From: Geotrypetes seraphini
Taxonomy: Eukaryota > Chordata > Amphibia > Gymnophiona > Dermophiidae
Direction: 5' to 3'
Length of the DNA stretch: 64,000 nt
NCBI RefSeq assembly: GCF_902459505.1
Contig: NC_047101.1
Span: 15,876,705 to 15,940,704 of the forward strand
Under the pieces are notes generated by a model. It made no database searches and was not told the DNA's origin. It saw only the letters and a program-made list of their open reading frames with translations. The position numbers and the translations under genes are program-made. Below, piece after piece: positions 33,186-46,700 of the stretch; position 1 is the stretch's first letter; each line of letters starts with the position of its first letter.

Positions 33186-33499
33186 TGGCGACAACCTCAA
33201 TATAACTCTGTGAATGAAGAATAAAAACCAACGGCAGCAGGTTCAGGTCCACCCAAAGTTCTTGCGCCCTTGTTATGGCAGATGGGGATCCTCAAGGCCC
33301 ACTAACCGCAAGGGTCCTCCAGCGGCAAAAACTCCTCTCCGGGAGTTCTTGTCGCCGAAGGACCCTTACAGCGGATGGGGCTTGGGGATCCACACCAGCT
33401 CAGGTATTTTAATGCTGTGAGTTAGCCCGGGGGAGGGAATGGATGTGGGGACCAAATGTGCCCACCCAGTTTGCCCAGTGGCCTACCCAATAGTTCAGA

Positions 33500-33620
33500 T
33501 CTGCTACTACTACTGCTTATTATTTCTATAGCGCTGAAAGGCGTACACAGCGCTGTACATTTTAACATACAATAGACAGTCCCTGCTCAGAAGAGCTTAC
33601 AATCAAATTAAGATAGGACA
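33500..33620 (-). mobile_element. Antisense LINE tail
   Basis: (CTA)n then TTATTTCTATAGCGCTGAAA and CAGCGCTGTACATTTTAACA. The same GCGCTGTACATTT motif recurs near 38000-38035, so it is an interspersed LINE 3' end. Confidence 0.5.
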
Positions 33621-33829
33621 TTTCGGGGTTGGGAGGGAGATTACAGTGGGATTAATGAGAGGCAAAGAAAAACACTGAGCGTAGTTACAGAAGGCAACAC
33701 AAGATCCAGGATAGAAAATCAAAACTGGGGGACACTGGGGAAGATAAAATCCGGGAGGGGGAGGGGGGGGGGGAAGAGATCAGGCTAGAAAGAGAGATGC
33801 GCCGTGACAAAGCGAAGACTACCCAGGAG

Positions 33830-34170
33830 GACAAGAGCTCAAGTCAAATGAAGCACAGGCTAGGAGGGGGGCCCGGGCAAGGGGGAATTGGGGAGGCCGC
33901 GACGATGGGACCGAGTGAAAAGACAACGAGAAGCCGGAATACGTGATAACCAGGCACGGGTCGGAGCCGCTCACATACCCGAGCCGCGTCCATTCAGCAG
34001 CAACCAAGAGGCAGCGGCTAACTGCCTCGGCGCCACCACTACCGCCTTACGGCTACCTCACTTCCGGCAACGCGGTGAGGTCACTAGGCCATAGAGACGG
34101 TAGCGCGGGACGCGCGGAAGGAGGCTGGAGCGCTCCCTGCCGGACGTGAATGCCACCGAGCGATGTTGCT
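33830..34170 (-). promoter_or_regulatory. UBLCP1: CpG-rich start region of UBLCP1 with candidate 5' UTR exon
   Basis: GC- and CpG-rich DNA in an AT-rich neighbourhood. On the minus strand it carries ETS-type CCGGAAGTG and a good donor, CTCGG then GTATGTGAG, whose GT is at 33978-33977. This fits a non-coding first exon of about 150 bp ending at 33979 and splicing to the acceptor at 31531. The start site is inferred. Confidence 0.65.
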
Positions 34171-34329
34171 TTTAGCAGTGGGCACAAGGAGAGCTTAATA
34201 TAGAACTACAGGTATACAAATAAATGCACAATAATACGTTCAGGAGTAGAAATTACATCATCCTGACACGGAACACAGGTAAGACAGCCTTAAAACATTT
34301 GGGACCCATTTACAAAAGTGTAGTATGGG

Positions 34330-34810
34330 GACAGACTTAAAGATCTCAATATGTATACTTTGGAGGAAAGGCGGAAGAGGGGAGATATGATAAAGACATT
34401 GGAATACCTACATGGCATAAATGCTCATGAGGCGAGACTTTCATTGAAAGGAAGCTCTGGAACGAGAAGGTAGGGCTACCAGATTTTCCATTTGGAAAAT
34501 CTAGACCCACCCAGCCCCGCTGCCTGCTCTCATCGGGCTGGAGGGCATCCGCGCATGCGACGCAGTGCTGTCACGTGCACGTGACGTCATCACATGGCAT
34601 CTGCACATGCGCCGATGCCTTCCTGCCCGACTGTGATTTGTTCCAAGCTTTTCAAAGCCCGGACAAAGTGCCGGGTTTTGAAAAGCCTTCTGGACCCACG
34701 GAAATGTCCCTACATGTCCGGAGAAATCCGAACGTCTGGTAACCCTATGGGAAGACATAAAATGAAAGTTAAGAGGTGATAGGCTCAGGAGTAATCTAAG
34801 GAAATATTTT
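34330..34810 (+). mobile_element. CR1 3' region interrupted by a hAT-like element
   Basis: CR1 ORF2 end (DLKISICILWRKGGRGDMIK-like) at 34330-34465 resumes at about 34750 (AAGAGGTGATAGGCTCAGGA). Between them lies an element with ends TAGGGCTACCAGATTTTCC and TCTGGTAACCCTA, a hAT-type terminus, and a CpG-rich interior. Confidence 0.65.
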
Positions 34811-35453
34811 TATACCAGTAGCGTGCGGTGAGGGCTTTCAGTGGATTCAGTGAATCCCCAGCTCTACAGCCCTGCAGTTTGATTAGTTGAGTAGGCAGCC
34901 TGCTCAATCAGTCACACTGCATCAAACAAAAAGTAAACTAAAAACAAAACAAAACAGGAAACCCCCCTGACTCTAGTGATCTGAATGGGCAATGAACACC
35001 TGGTGAGGACCTTGTCATCTTCATATTTGGAACCCTTTCATGGATAGAAGCCATGGGCGTATGCCTGAAGGGGTGTGACTTAAGGGGCAGGTCTGGCCCC
35101 ATTGGAGCCCCTTCAGAGCAACCTGAGGAACACTGAGTGTGGGATTTTGTTGTTCTTTTAGATTTGGAAGCAGAAAATAAAAGGAGGAGTTGGGGCATCA
35201 AAGATATCACAAGACAAAGGCACCATGGATCAGCATGTGTGTCCTGTGAATGCAAGTATACAGTGTAGATCTGCACACTCCTTCTCTCCCACTAAAGACT
35301 TATTAGCTTCAGGTAAGTGAATCCCAACCCCCAATACACATTGCAAATGGAGATAATTATACTTTATGTAGGTATGGGTGATATTGCCTTTCCTAGGGTA
35401 GAATCAATTGTGGCTTAACCTTTTGATACCTACGTTCACTGTTCCATCTAACT

Positions 35454-35712
35454 CAGTAGTCTCAAACTTGCGGCCCACCATATCATAATCACAAAAGTAA
35501 AATAAAACAGTTTCTTGATCACATGTCTAGCTATAAATTACAATATTATTATTAAGATTTAGCCAAAAGGAAAGATTTATAAACTATAAAGAGTTTTACC
35601 CCATGCAAAATTGTCATTTCTTTAATAAGACATTAACTAATTTTTTCTGATGCCCTCCAAGTACCTACAAATCCAAAATATGGCCCTCCAAAGGGTTTGT
35701 TTGAGACCACTG
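35454..35712. mobile_element. hAT MITE
   Basis: Ends CAGTAGTCTCAAACTTGCGG and TTTGAGACCACTG, with the exact 8-bp duplication ATCTAACT at 35446-35453 and 35713-35720. AT-rich interior, no coding region. Confidence 0.88.
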
Positions 35713-35949
35713 ATCTAACTTGTACGAGAGTTCTCCAACTGCATTCCTACCAGTAGGGAGTGATGCTTCAATACTGTGTTTTCAATCTAGAGACAAGCAG
35801 CTTACCTAGAGTCTGACAGAACTTGCCTTTCCCTTGCTACTGAAAACATGATAGTGAAACAGCCCCCCACCCCACTATCAGAACTGTAAGTGGAAGACTC
35901 CCACTCATCTTAGAGGGAACTGTGCTTACATAGCATCCATAGTTAGTAA

Positions 35950-36830
35950 TCCTGTTCCTTTGCCTGTCCCAGTTCAAATAACTTCTGCTTCTGGTTCAGA
36001 ATTAATTTCTTCAAATATGGAAGCTACTTTAAAAGATGAATTGTTTGCTGTTACTTGGATGGAAAATGTGCTTCAGGGGACTTTAGCCTGATTGTAAATT
36101 TTCAGAAAACGTTTCTACAGAGATCTCAGAGCATCAAGGCAAATTGCCATCTATTGAAATCCATTTTCTAAAACTGCATCTTGGGTTTCTATATTACAAT
36201 CAGTAGGTGCAGCAACTGTGAAGGTTAATGTGGCTATACAAATATAACTGGAGGCAATTGAGAATATCTCCAGAGCTCGAACTTTGAGACTGTTAAATTT
36301 CCCAGTTACTTATTACCTATGCCCCTTGAATTGTTTAAGGATATATTTGAAAGATATACTTCAGATTGCCAATCTGGAGAATGCGCCTGTGGCAAGGGTT
36401 TATGTGCCAAGGGAGTCTATATTATTGAAGGAGGAAGATGCCCTGGACTCGATTAACTGTCCTGACATTCTTGATGTCTTTACATTTTTGGGGTCATCCC
36501 AAGATCTGATTGCCAGGAGAGACACCCCGATTACAATTTTTTTTTTTATCAGAAGAGCAATTAACTTTTTATTTTGCTAAGAAACAAGCAATTCAGATGC
36601 TCCTCGATGTATCAAAGTCTACATAATTGAGAAGGAAAGTTTTCTTACAGCTGAAGCCAAAGCTCTGGGGGAACTTTTTTCTTATAAATTCCTGATTACC
36701 TGTGGGAACAATAGATTTACTTGAAACTTTTCTTGTGGATACAATTTGTTCAGAATACTTAAGAGTAGGGAATTGCTACTTAAGGGATTTCTGCAGAAGG
36801 GTTTACTTTAATTACTAATAATAACTTTAT
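35950..36830 (+). mobile_element. L1 ORF1 region fragment
   Basis: The open stretch at 36284-36580 includes LRLLNFPVTYY and YLKDILQI, resembling the central RNA-binding region of vertebrate L1 ORF1 proteins. The surroundings look like a decayed coding frame. Identification by general likeness only. Confidence 0.5.
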
Positions 36831-36889
36831 TTTTGTATATCACCATACCAAAACAGTTCTAAGCAGTTCACAATAAAAAGACAACTGGC

Positions 36890-37890
36890 AAACAGGAACA
36901 TCCAGTAAAATCATCAAGTTTGCAGATGACACAAAGCTATGCTGGGCAATCAGATCGCAGAAGGACAGCGCTGAACTCCAGAGTGACTTGAATCAGTTGG
37001 AGAAGTGGACAGATAAATGGCAGATGAATTTTGTGGAAAAATGCAAAGTGATGCATTTAGGCAGAAAAAATAAAGATCACAAGTATAGTATGTCAGCTGT
37101 AACTCTGGGAAAGACCGAACAGGAAAAGGGCCTGGATGTACTGATAGATAGGACCCTGAAACCGTCGGCGCAATGTGCGGTGGCAAAGAAAGCAAATAGA
37201 ATGCTAGGCATGATAAAGAAGGGAATTACGAGTAGATCAGAGAAAGTTATAATACCGCTCTACAGAGCCATGGTCAGACCGCACCTGAAATACTGTGTCC
37301 AGCATTGGTCTCCATACCTAAAGAAGGATATAAAACTGCTAGAGAGGGTGCAGAGACGAGCAACGAAGCTAGTGAAAGGTTTGGAGAACCTGGACTACGA
37401 GGAATGACTTAGGAGACTGGGGTTGTTCTCCCTTGAGGAGACTGTGAGGGGATCTGATCGAGACTTTCAAAATACTGAAAGGATTCAACAAAATGGAGCA
37501 GGGAAAGCAGTTATTTACAATGTCCAGTGTGATACGGACAAGAGGACATAGACTGAAGCTGAGGGGGGACAGGTCCAGGACGAATATCAGGAAGTTCTGT
37601 TTCATGCAGCGAGTGGTGGACACCTGGAATGCTCTCCCAGAGGAAGTAATTGCAGAATCCACCGTTCTAGGATTTAAGGGTAAACTAGATGCACATCTCC
37701 TTAAGAGTGGTATAGAGTGATATGGGTAAGGTTAAATTAGATGCACATCTCCCTTGAGAAGCATACAGTAATATGGGGACTAAAACTATACCAGGGTACA
37801 CCTGGCAGGGCCTCCGTGTGTGCGGATCACCGGACATGATGGACCCAGGGTCTGATCCGGAGATGGCAATTCTTATGTTCTTATGTACTG
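36890..37890 (+). mobile_element. CR1 LINE, long 3' part with ORF2 C-terminal half
   Basis: Reads KFADDTKLCW (RT catalytic motif), LNQLEKWTDKWQMNF, then PLYRAMVRPHLKYCVQHWSP and ERVQRRATKLVKGL, and in a second frame the C-terminus LRGDRSRTNIRKFCF. It ends in the CR1 3' UTR and an ATTCTTATGTTCTTATGT tail. It is 5'-truncated and has a small number of disruptions; among the better-kept LINEs here. Confidence 0.85.
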
Positions 37891-38183
37891 ATTTTCTGAA
37901 GGATTGGTAAGAAAAAGCTTTCAAAATAGTTTCATTTAGCCAATCATTCATTTTACCAGCCTGAAAAGGAAGAGTCCTATCCAAAAACCTTTCACTTACA
38001 TAGCGCTGAAAGGTATATGCAGCGCTGTACATTTGACATTTAGAGGCAGTTTTTATCGCCAGCCACGACAGTAACAGCTTCATCGCTCATAGAATTCCGA
38101 TGAGCATTGGAGCTGCTACTACTGCAGCCGGCGCTAAAAACCGCACTACAGTTTTATAAAAGAGAGGTTATGTATTATAATAT

Positions 38184-38440
38184 TTGCATGTAACTTGATA
38201 TAAACAAACTGTCAAGCAGCTAATAAATATGTTTACCAAGACCTCAAACACCGGAGACACTACTTGAACTGATTTTGTGTCCTTACTGGGGTGACGCATT
38301 CATCATCGGTCTTGTTTGATTTTTTTAATGCAGACTATGATACCATATTGTATCTATATGGTGCTGTACATAATTTGAGGTCTTGGTAAACACATTTAGC
38401 TGCTTGACAGTTTGTTTATATCAAGTTACATGTGGCATGA
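38184..38440. mobile_element. MITE with about 60-bp inverted ends
   Basis: CATGTAACTTGATATAAACA and ACTGTCAAGCAGCTAA to GTTTACCAAGACCTCAAA on the left are repeated inverted on the right. About 257 bp. The motif TATAATATTTGCATG occurs on both sides (about 38170 and 38480), so the true element may be wider. Confidence 0.7.
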
Positions 38441-38879
38441 TTAGTTGAGCAAGCTATTTTTCCATTGATCCCTTAGGATTATAATATTTGCATGACATAC
38501 AATTTAACTATTAGGAGTCGGAGTTGAAGTCGGCACATTTTCACTGACTCCAACTCCAGTAACCCAAAAATTGCTTCGCTGGCAAGTAGGATAAATTTAG
38601 ACATCTGGATTTTGCTTCTATTCTTATGTCTCACCAGAATGTTGCCTGAGTAAGACCTGGGCTTCAGTGTCTCTCTTATATTTTTAAGTTTTAGTTCTAT
38701 TTAGTTTTATTTTGTTGGTTTCTACTTTATTTTGTTCCTTTCATCTACCTTATTCATAGTTTTACAGAGTTCTGTACTTTTTTCTTTTAATTTTCAGTCA
38801 GGCGAGTCAGAAAACATCTTGAATAGGAGGAATTTGAGTTATAGAATCACAGCATAACTGTCTACTAAATTAAAGGCCT

Positions 38880-39690
38880 GGAACGGTTCATTTTCAGCAG
38901 AGGCCCTTCCTACCTGCGTGTGGCGACTGGAGATCGCTGCGGGGAGATCGTTGCTAGAAGCAGGACCAGTGGAGGCATGGTTGATCGCTGCTGGTGGTTG
39001 CCTAGGATGGGGTGGCATCTGCTCTCTCATTGGAGAGGAGCCGGTGGTGTCTCCAGATCCGTGGAGTGGGACCGTGCCGTGGACGACTCCTCCCGGTTGT
39101 CCGATGGAGGCAGTGTTGTATTCTTCAGGAGCTGCCCATGAGCATCCGGCGACCACCGAGAGCAGTGCGGCCCAGCACTGGATTGTTCTCTCTCTGTGTG
39201 CATCTTCTGCCCGGAAGCGATGAGTCAGGGCTGAAGCAGCTGGAAAGCCCGAGTGATATCTGTCCCATCTGGACTTTTGCCGTTGGGATTATTTAAAATA
39301 TGTTGAGGCAACAGAGCTACTTCAGGAAATTGGAGTTCTGCCAGACTTATTTGATTTTATTTTTCAATTTTTTCTTCCAGTTTATGAATTATTTTAAATT
39401 TTATTCCATTGTTTTTACCCCTATTGTTTTTATTTTATTATTAACTGAATTCTATTCCTTTTTACATATTCCTTTAATTCATTTTGAGATCATTTACATA
39501 GATGGTGCTCCTATCTGTAAAGTTAGGAATTTCTATGAAATATTCTACATACTTCTCTCCTCTCCACTCCTTCCTGCCCTCCATAGTCATCCCAACCCTC
39601 TTCTAACCCCTTCCTCTGTAATGGCGCCTAGAGCTTGTATGTGTGACGCACAAATGGAATAAATAAATAAATAAATATAAATGAGCTCCT
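38880..39690 (+). mobile_element. Unrecognised retroposon with (AATA)n tail
   Basis: A GC-rich head (38880-39300) with a CpG-containing sequence passes to an AT-rich body and ends in AATAAATAAATAAATA. The shape suggests a LINE-mobilised retroposon or a 5'-UTR-bearing LINE copy. Overlapping short open stretches in several frames have no recognisable domain. Confidence 0.4.
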
Positions 39691-39699
39691 TCTGCCTGA

Positions 39700-40160
39700 T
39701 GGCCATTCCTCTCCCTTTAACAGCAAATATTTATATGCACTTTATGGTAACTTTCTAGTTGCTGCACAGGAAAGTTCTTTACTGCAGGTTAAGACTACCT
39801 GTAACTTGTCCAGGTGCACTTACCACATACCCATGCTAACTACACATGACTGAATGCAGTAAATACCTGCAGTATGCAGTCCATGTTCATTCTCTATCCA
39901 TAAATTGCTCAGTTCCTACTCCCTTGCACAGCATGCAGTTAACAAATTATTTAGCTCACTCGGTCAGACCACTATAGTAACAGTGTGTGTAGTAGTTTTA
40001 TAACTGGGTACCACAACTTTGACACCTAGATACTAATTCTATAACAGCACCTGGGCACCCAGATTCTGTTATATAAGAACATAAGAACTGCCATACTGGA
40101 CAGAATGAAAGTCCATGAAGCCCAGTATCCTGTTTCTAACAGTGGCCAACACAGGTCCCA
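39700..40160. other. Decayed repeat DNA with a CR1 tail end
   Basis: TTTATATAAG and AACTGCCATACTGGACAGAA at 40080-40160 are an antisense CR1 tail like that at 22150. The rest shows nothing recognisable. Confidence 0.5.
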
Positions 40161-40199
40161 AGAATCTTACATAATGAAAGAATTGGAAAACTATATAGT

Positions 40200-40700
40200 T
40201 CTTAGTGTTACTGGTTGAATAAGCAGAGCAGTATAGAATCTTAGTTTACAAATCGATTGAACAAACTCGTTTTTAACAGTTTTCTAAAATTGAAGTAGGA
40301 CGAGGAGAGCGTGATAACGTTACTAAGGCAATCGTTCCATTTGCCTGCCTGGAAGGCAAGAGTTCTGTCCAAGAATCTTTTGTAGTGGCAGGCTTTTATT
40401 ATCGGATAGGTGAACAGATGTATTCTTCTTGTGGGCCTAAGATAACCTGCCAGGTTGCAGTGGGAAACCAGGTAAGTGGGGGCCAGACCAAATATTGATT
40501 TATAACACAGACAGGAGAACTTAAACAGGATTCGCGCCTCTAGGGGCAGCCAATGGAGTTTTTGATAGTAGGGGCTTATGTGTTCCCATTTCTTCAGTCC
40601 AAACATCAGTCGAACTGCTGAATTTTGAATGACTCTGAGTCTTAGAATGGTCTTTTTGAAGGATCCCAAGTAAATGATGTTGCAATAATCGAGCAATATC
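40200..40700 (-). mobile_element. L2-like LINE, ORF2 C-terminus
   Basis: The minus strand is open over 151 codons and reads RVIQNSAVRLMFGLKKWEHI, then KLHWLPLEARILFKFSCLCY and a final FNRFVN. The same family copy at 57310-58060 aligns throughout. The 5' truncation point abuts the satellite. Confidence 0.8.
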
Positions 40701-40702
40701 CT

Positions 40703-43700
40703 AATATTGACTGAAATGGAGCTGCTGCTACTACTCTCACAGAGGGAGGGGGGAGGGGGGGTAACTGTCTTAATGACACTTTTGTGAAAAGACCCCTAAT
40801 ATTGAATGAAATGAAGCTGATGCTGCTGCTGTCACAGAGGCGGTAACTGCTTAAAGCGCTTTAGCAAAAAGACCCTGACGTTGGCTGAGATGGAGGGAGC
40901 AGCGGGAATGCTGCTACTGCTCTCACAGGGGGGAGGGGGGGTAACTGCTTTAAAGACAGCTTTATTCCTTGGGTTGCATACATGAGATCTATACCACATA
41001 CTTAAGATTCATATTTTTCCTTTTATCTATTTCTTATGTAATAAGTTGTACCCGCTCTTCTTGCATCTGTAATTCGCTGATTGTCCAGCCTTCTTCAATG
41101 TGAACCGCCTAGAAGTCATTCGACTGTGGCGGTATAGAAGAATAAAATTATTATTATTTTGTGAAAAGACTCCTAATTTGACTGAAATGAAGCTGCTGCT
41201 ACTGCTCTCACAGAGGGGGGGGGGGGTGTAACTGCTTTAAGACACTTTTGTGAAAAGACCCCTAATTTGACCGAAATGGAGCTGCTGCAACTGCTCTCAC
41301 AGAGGGGAGGGGGGTAACTGCTTTAAGACACTTTTGTGAAAAGACCCCTAATTTGACCGAAATGGAGCTGCTGCAACTGCTCTCACAGAGGGGAGGGGGG
41401 TAACTGCTTTAAGACACTTTTGTGAAAAGACCCCTAATTTGACCGAAATGGAGCTGCTGCAACTGCTCTCACAGAGGGGAGGGGGGTAACTGCTTTAAGA
41501 CACTTTTGTGAAAAGACCCCTAATTTGACTGAAATGGAGCTGCTGCTACTGCTCTCACAGAGGGGAGGGGGGTAACTGCTTTAAGACACTTTTGTGAAAA
41601 GACCCCTAATTTGACCGAAATGGAGCTGCTGCAACTGCTCTCACAGAGGGGAGGGGGGTAACTGCTTTAAGACACTTTTGTGAAAAGACCCCTAATTTGA
41701 CCGAAATGGAGCTGCTGCAACCGCTCTCACAGAGGGGAGGGGGGTAACTGCTTTAAGACACTTTTGTGAAAAGACCCCTAATTTGACCGAAATGGAGCTG
41801 CTGCAACCGCTCTCACAGAGGGGAGGGGGGTAACTGCTTTAAGACACTTTTGTGAAAAGACCCCTAATTTGACCGAAATGGAGCTGCTGCAACCGCTCTC
41901 ACAGAGGGGAGGGGGGTAACTGCTTTAAGACACTTTTGTGAAAAGACCCCTAATTTGACCGAAATGGAGCTGCTGCAACCGCTCTCACAGAGGGGAGGGG
42001 GGTAACTGCTTTAAGACACTTTTGTGAAAAGACCCCTAATTTGACCGAAATGGAGCTGCTGCAACCGCTCTCACAGAGGGGAGGGGGGTAACTGCTTTAA
42101 GACACTTTTGTGAAAAGACCCCTAATTTGACCGAAATGGAGCTGCTGCAACCGCTCTCACAGAGGGGAGGGGGGTAACTGCTTTAAGACACTTTTGTGAA
42201 AAGACCCCTAATTTGACCGAAATGGAGCTGCTGCAACCGCTCTCACAGAGGGGAGGGGGGTAACTGCTTTAAGACACTTTTGTGAAAAGACCCCTAATTT
42301 GACCGAAATGGAGCTGCTGCAACTGCTCTCACAGAGGGGGGGGGGGGGGGGTGTAACTGCTTTAAGACACTTTTGTGAAAAGACCCCTAATTTGACCGAA
42401 ATGGAGCTGCTGCAACTGCTCTCACAGAGGGGAGGGGGGTAACTGCTTTAAGACACTTTTGTGAAAAGACCCCTAATTTGACCGAAATGGAGCTGCTGCA
42501 ACTGCTCTCACAGAGGGGAGGGGGGTAACTGCTTTAAGACACTTTTGTGAAAAGACCCCTAATTTGACCGAAATGGAGCTGCTGCAACTGCTCTCACAGA
42601 GGGGAGGGGGGTAACTGCTTTAAGACACTTTTGTGAAAAGACCCCTAATTTGACTGAAATGGAGCTGCTGCTACTGCTCTCACAGAGGGGAGGGGGGTAA
42701 CTGCTTTAAGACACTTTTGTGAAAAGACCCCTAATTTGACCGAAATGGAGCTGCTGCAACTGCTCTCACAGAGGGGAGGGGGGTAACTGCTTTAAGACAC
42801 TTTTGTGAAAAGACCCCTAATTTGACCGAAATGGAGCTGCTGCAACTGCTCTCACAGAGGGGAGGGGGGTAACTGCTTTAAGACACTTTTGTGAAAAGAC
42901 CCCTAATTTGACCGAAATGGAGCTGCTGCAACCGCTCTCACAGAGGGGAGGGGGGTAACTGCTTTAAGACACTTTTGTGAAAAGACCCCTAATTTGACTG
43001 AAATGGAGCTGCTGCAACTGCTCTCACAGAGGGGAGGGGGGGTAACTGCTTTAAGACACTTTTGTGAAAAGACCCCTAATTTGACCGAAATGGAGCTGCT
43101 GCAACCGCTCTCACAGAGGGGAGGGGGGTAACTGCTTTAAGACACTTTTGTGAAAAGACCCCTAATTTGACCGAAATGGAGCTGCTGCAACCGCTCTCAC
43201 AGAGGGGAGGGGGGTAACTGCTTTAAGACACTTTTGTGAAAAGACCCCTAATTTGACCGAAATGGAGCTGCTGCAACCGCTCTCACAGAGGGGAGGGGGG
43301 TAACTGCTTTAAGACACTTTTGTGAAAAGACCCCTAATTTGACCGAAATGGAGCTGCTGCAACCGCTCTCACAGAGGGGAGGGGGGTAACTGCTTTAAGA
43401 CACTTTTGTGAAAAGACCCCTAATTTGACCGAAATGGAGCTGCTGCAACCGCTCTCACAGAGGGGAGGGGGGTAACTGCTTTAAGACACTTTTGTGAAAA
43501 GACCCCTAATTTGACCGAAATGGAGCTGCTGCAACTGCTCTCACAGAGGGGAGGGGGGTAACTGCTTTAAGACACTTTTGTGAAAAGACCCCTAATTTGA
43601 CCGAAATGGAGCTGCTGCAACCGCTCTCACAGAGGGGAGGGGGGGTAACTGCTTAGGACACTTTTGTGAAAAGACCCCTAATTTGACCGAAATGGAGCTG

Positions 43701-46700
43701 CTGCAACTGCTCTCACAGAGGGGAGGGGGGTAACTGCTTTAAGACACTTTTGTGAAAAGACCCCTAATTTGACCGAAATGGAGCTGCTGCAACCGCTCTC
43801 ACAGAGGGGAGGGGGGTAACTGCTTTAAGACACTTTTGTGAAAAGACCCCTAATTTGACCGAAATGGAGCTGCTGCTACTGCTCTCACAGAGGGGAGGGG
43901 GGTAACGGCTTTAAGACACTTTTGTGAAAAGACCCCTAATTTGACCGAAATGGAGCTGCTGCAACTGCTCTCACAGAGGGGAGGGGGGTAACGGCTTTAA
44001 GACACTTTTGTGAAAAGACCCCTAATTTGACCGAAATGGAGCTGCTGCAACTGCTCTCACAGAGGGGAGGGGGGTAACGGCTTTAAGACACTTTTGTGAA
44101 AAGACCCCTAATTTGACCGAAATGGAGCTGCTGCAACTGCTCTCACAGAGGGGAGGGGGGTAACTGCTTAAGACACTTTTGTGAAAAGACCCCTAATTTG
44201 ACCGAAATGGAGCTGCTGCAACCGCTCTCTCAGAGGGGAGGGGGGTAACTGCTTTAAGACACTTTTGTGAAAAGACCCCTAATTTGACTGAAATGGAGCT
44301 GCTGCAACTGCTCTCACAGAGGGGAGGGGGGGTAACTGCTTTAAGACACTTTTGTGAAAAGACCCCTAATTTGACCGAAATGGAGCTGCTGCAACCGCTC
44401 TCACAGAGGGGAGGGGGGTAACTGCTTTAAGACACTTTTGTGAAAAGACCCCTAATTTGACCGAAATGGAGCTGCTGCAACTGCTCTCACAGAGGGGAGG
44501 GGGGTAACTGCTTTAAGACACTTTTGTGAAAAGACCCCTAATTTGACCGAAATGGAGCTGCTGCAACTGCTCTCACAGAGGGGAGGGGGGTAACTGCTTT
44601 AAGACACTTTTGTGAAAAGACCCCTAATTTGACCGAAATGGAGCTGCTGCAACCGCTCTCACAGAGGGGAGGGGGGTAACTGCTTTAAGACACTTTTGTG
44701 AAAAGACCCCTAATTTGACCGAAATGGAGCTGCTGCAACCGCTCTCACAGAGGGGAGGGGGGTAACTGCTTTAAGACACTTTTGTGAAAAGACCCCTAAT
44801 TTGACCGAAATGGAGCTGCTGCAACCGCTCTCACAGAGGGGAGGGGGGTAACTGCTTTAAGACACTTTTGTGAAAAGACCCCTAATTTGACCGAAATGGA
44901 GCTGCTGCAACCGCTCTCACAGAGGGGAGGGGGGTAACTGCTTTAAGACACTTTTGTGAAAAGACCCCTAATTTGACCGAAATGGAGCTGCTGCAACCGC
45001 TCTCACAGAGGGGAGGGGGGTAACTGCTTTAAGACACTTTTGTGAAAAGACCCCTAATTTGACCGAAATGGAGCTGCTGCAACCGCTCTCACAGAGGGGA
45101 GGGGGGTAACTGCTTTAAGACACTTTTGTGAAAAGACCCCTAATTTGACCGAAAATGGAGCTGCTGCAACCGCTCTCACAGAGGGGAGGGGGGTAACTGC
45201 TTTAAGACACTTTTGTGAAAAGACCCCTAATTTGACCGAAATGGAGCTGCTGCAACTGCTCTCACAGAGGGGGGGGGGGTGTAACTGCTTTAAGACACTT
45301 TTGTGAAAAGACCCCTAATTTGACCGAAATGGAGCTGCTGCAACTGCTCTCACAGAGGGGAGGGGGGTAACTGCTTTAAGACACTTTTGTGAAAAGACCC
45401 CTAATTTGACCGAAATGGAGCTGCTGCAACTGCTCTCACAGAGGGGAGGGGGGTAACTGCTTTAAGACACTTTTGTGAAAAGACCCCTAATTTGACCGAA
45501 ATGGAGCTGCTGCAACTGCTCTCACAGAGGGGAGGGGGGTAACTGCTTTAAGACACTTTTGTGAAAAGACCCCTAATTTGACTGAAATGGAGCTGCTGCT
45601 ACTGCTCTCACAGAGGGGAGGGGGGTAACTGCTTTAAGACACTTTTGTGAAAAGACCCCTAATTTGACCGAAATGGAGCTGCTGCAACTGCTCTCACAGA
45701 GGGGAGGGGGGTAACTGCTTTAAGACACTTTTGTGAAAAGACCCCTAATTTGACCGAAATGGAGCTGCTGCAACTGCTCTCACAGAGGGGAGGGGGGTAA
45801 CTGCTTTAAGACACTTTTGTGAAAAGACCCCTAATTTGACCGAAATGGAGCTGCTGCAAACCGCTCTCACAGAGGGGAGGGGGGTAACTGCTTTAAGACA
45901 CTTTTGTGAAAAGACCCCTAATTTGACTGAAATGGAGCTGCTGCAACTGCTCTCACAGAGGGGAGGGGGGTAACTGCTTTAAGACACTTTTGTGAAAAGA
46001 CCCCTAATTTGACCGAAATGGAGCTGCTGCAACCGCTCTCACAGAGGGGAGGGGGGTAACTGCTTTAAGACACTTTTGTGAAAAGACCCCTAATTTGACC
46101 GAAATGGAGCTGCTGCAACCGCTCTCACAGAGGGGAGGGGGGTAACTGCTTTAAGACACTTTTGTGAAAAGACCCCTAATTTGACCGAAATGGAGCTGCT
46201 GCAACCGCTCTCACAGAGGGGAGGGGGGTAACTGCTTTAAGACACTTTTGTGAAAAGACCCCTAATTTGACCGAAATGGAGCTGCTGCAACCGCTCTCAC
46301 AGAGGGGAGGGGGGTAACTGCTTTAAGACACTTTTGTGAAAAGACCCCTAATTTGACCGAAATGGAGCTGCTGCAACCGCTCTCACAGAGGGGAGGGGGG
46401 TAACTGCTTTAAGACACTTTTGTGAAAAGACCCCTAATTTGACCGAAATGGAGCTGCTGCAACTGCTCTCACAGAGGGGAGGGGGGTAACTGCTTTAAGA
46501 CACTTTTGTGAAAAGACCCCTAATTTGACCGAAATGGAGCTGCTGCAACCGCTCTCACAGAGGGGAGGGGGGTAACTGCTTTAAGACACTTTTGTGAAAA
46601 GACCCCTAATTTGACCGAAATGGAGCTGCTGCAACTGCTCTCACAGAGGGGAGGGGGGTAACTGCTTTAAGACACTTTTGTGAAAAGACCCCTAATTTGA

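Noticed and set aside
36284-36580. Possible host gene exon (98 residues)
   Set aside because: The likeness to L1 ORF1 and the decayed surroundings make a transposon fragment more likely.
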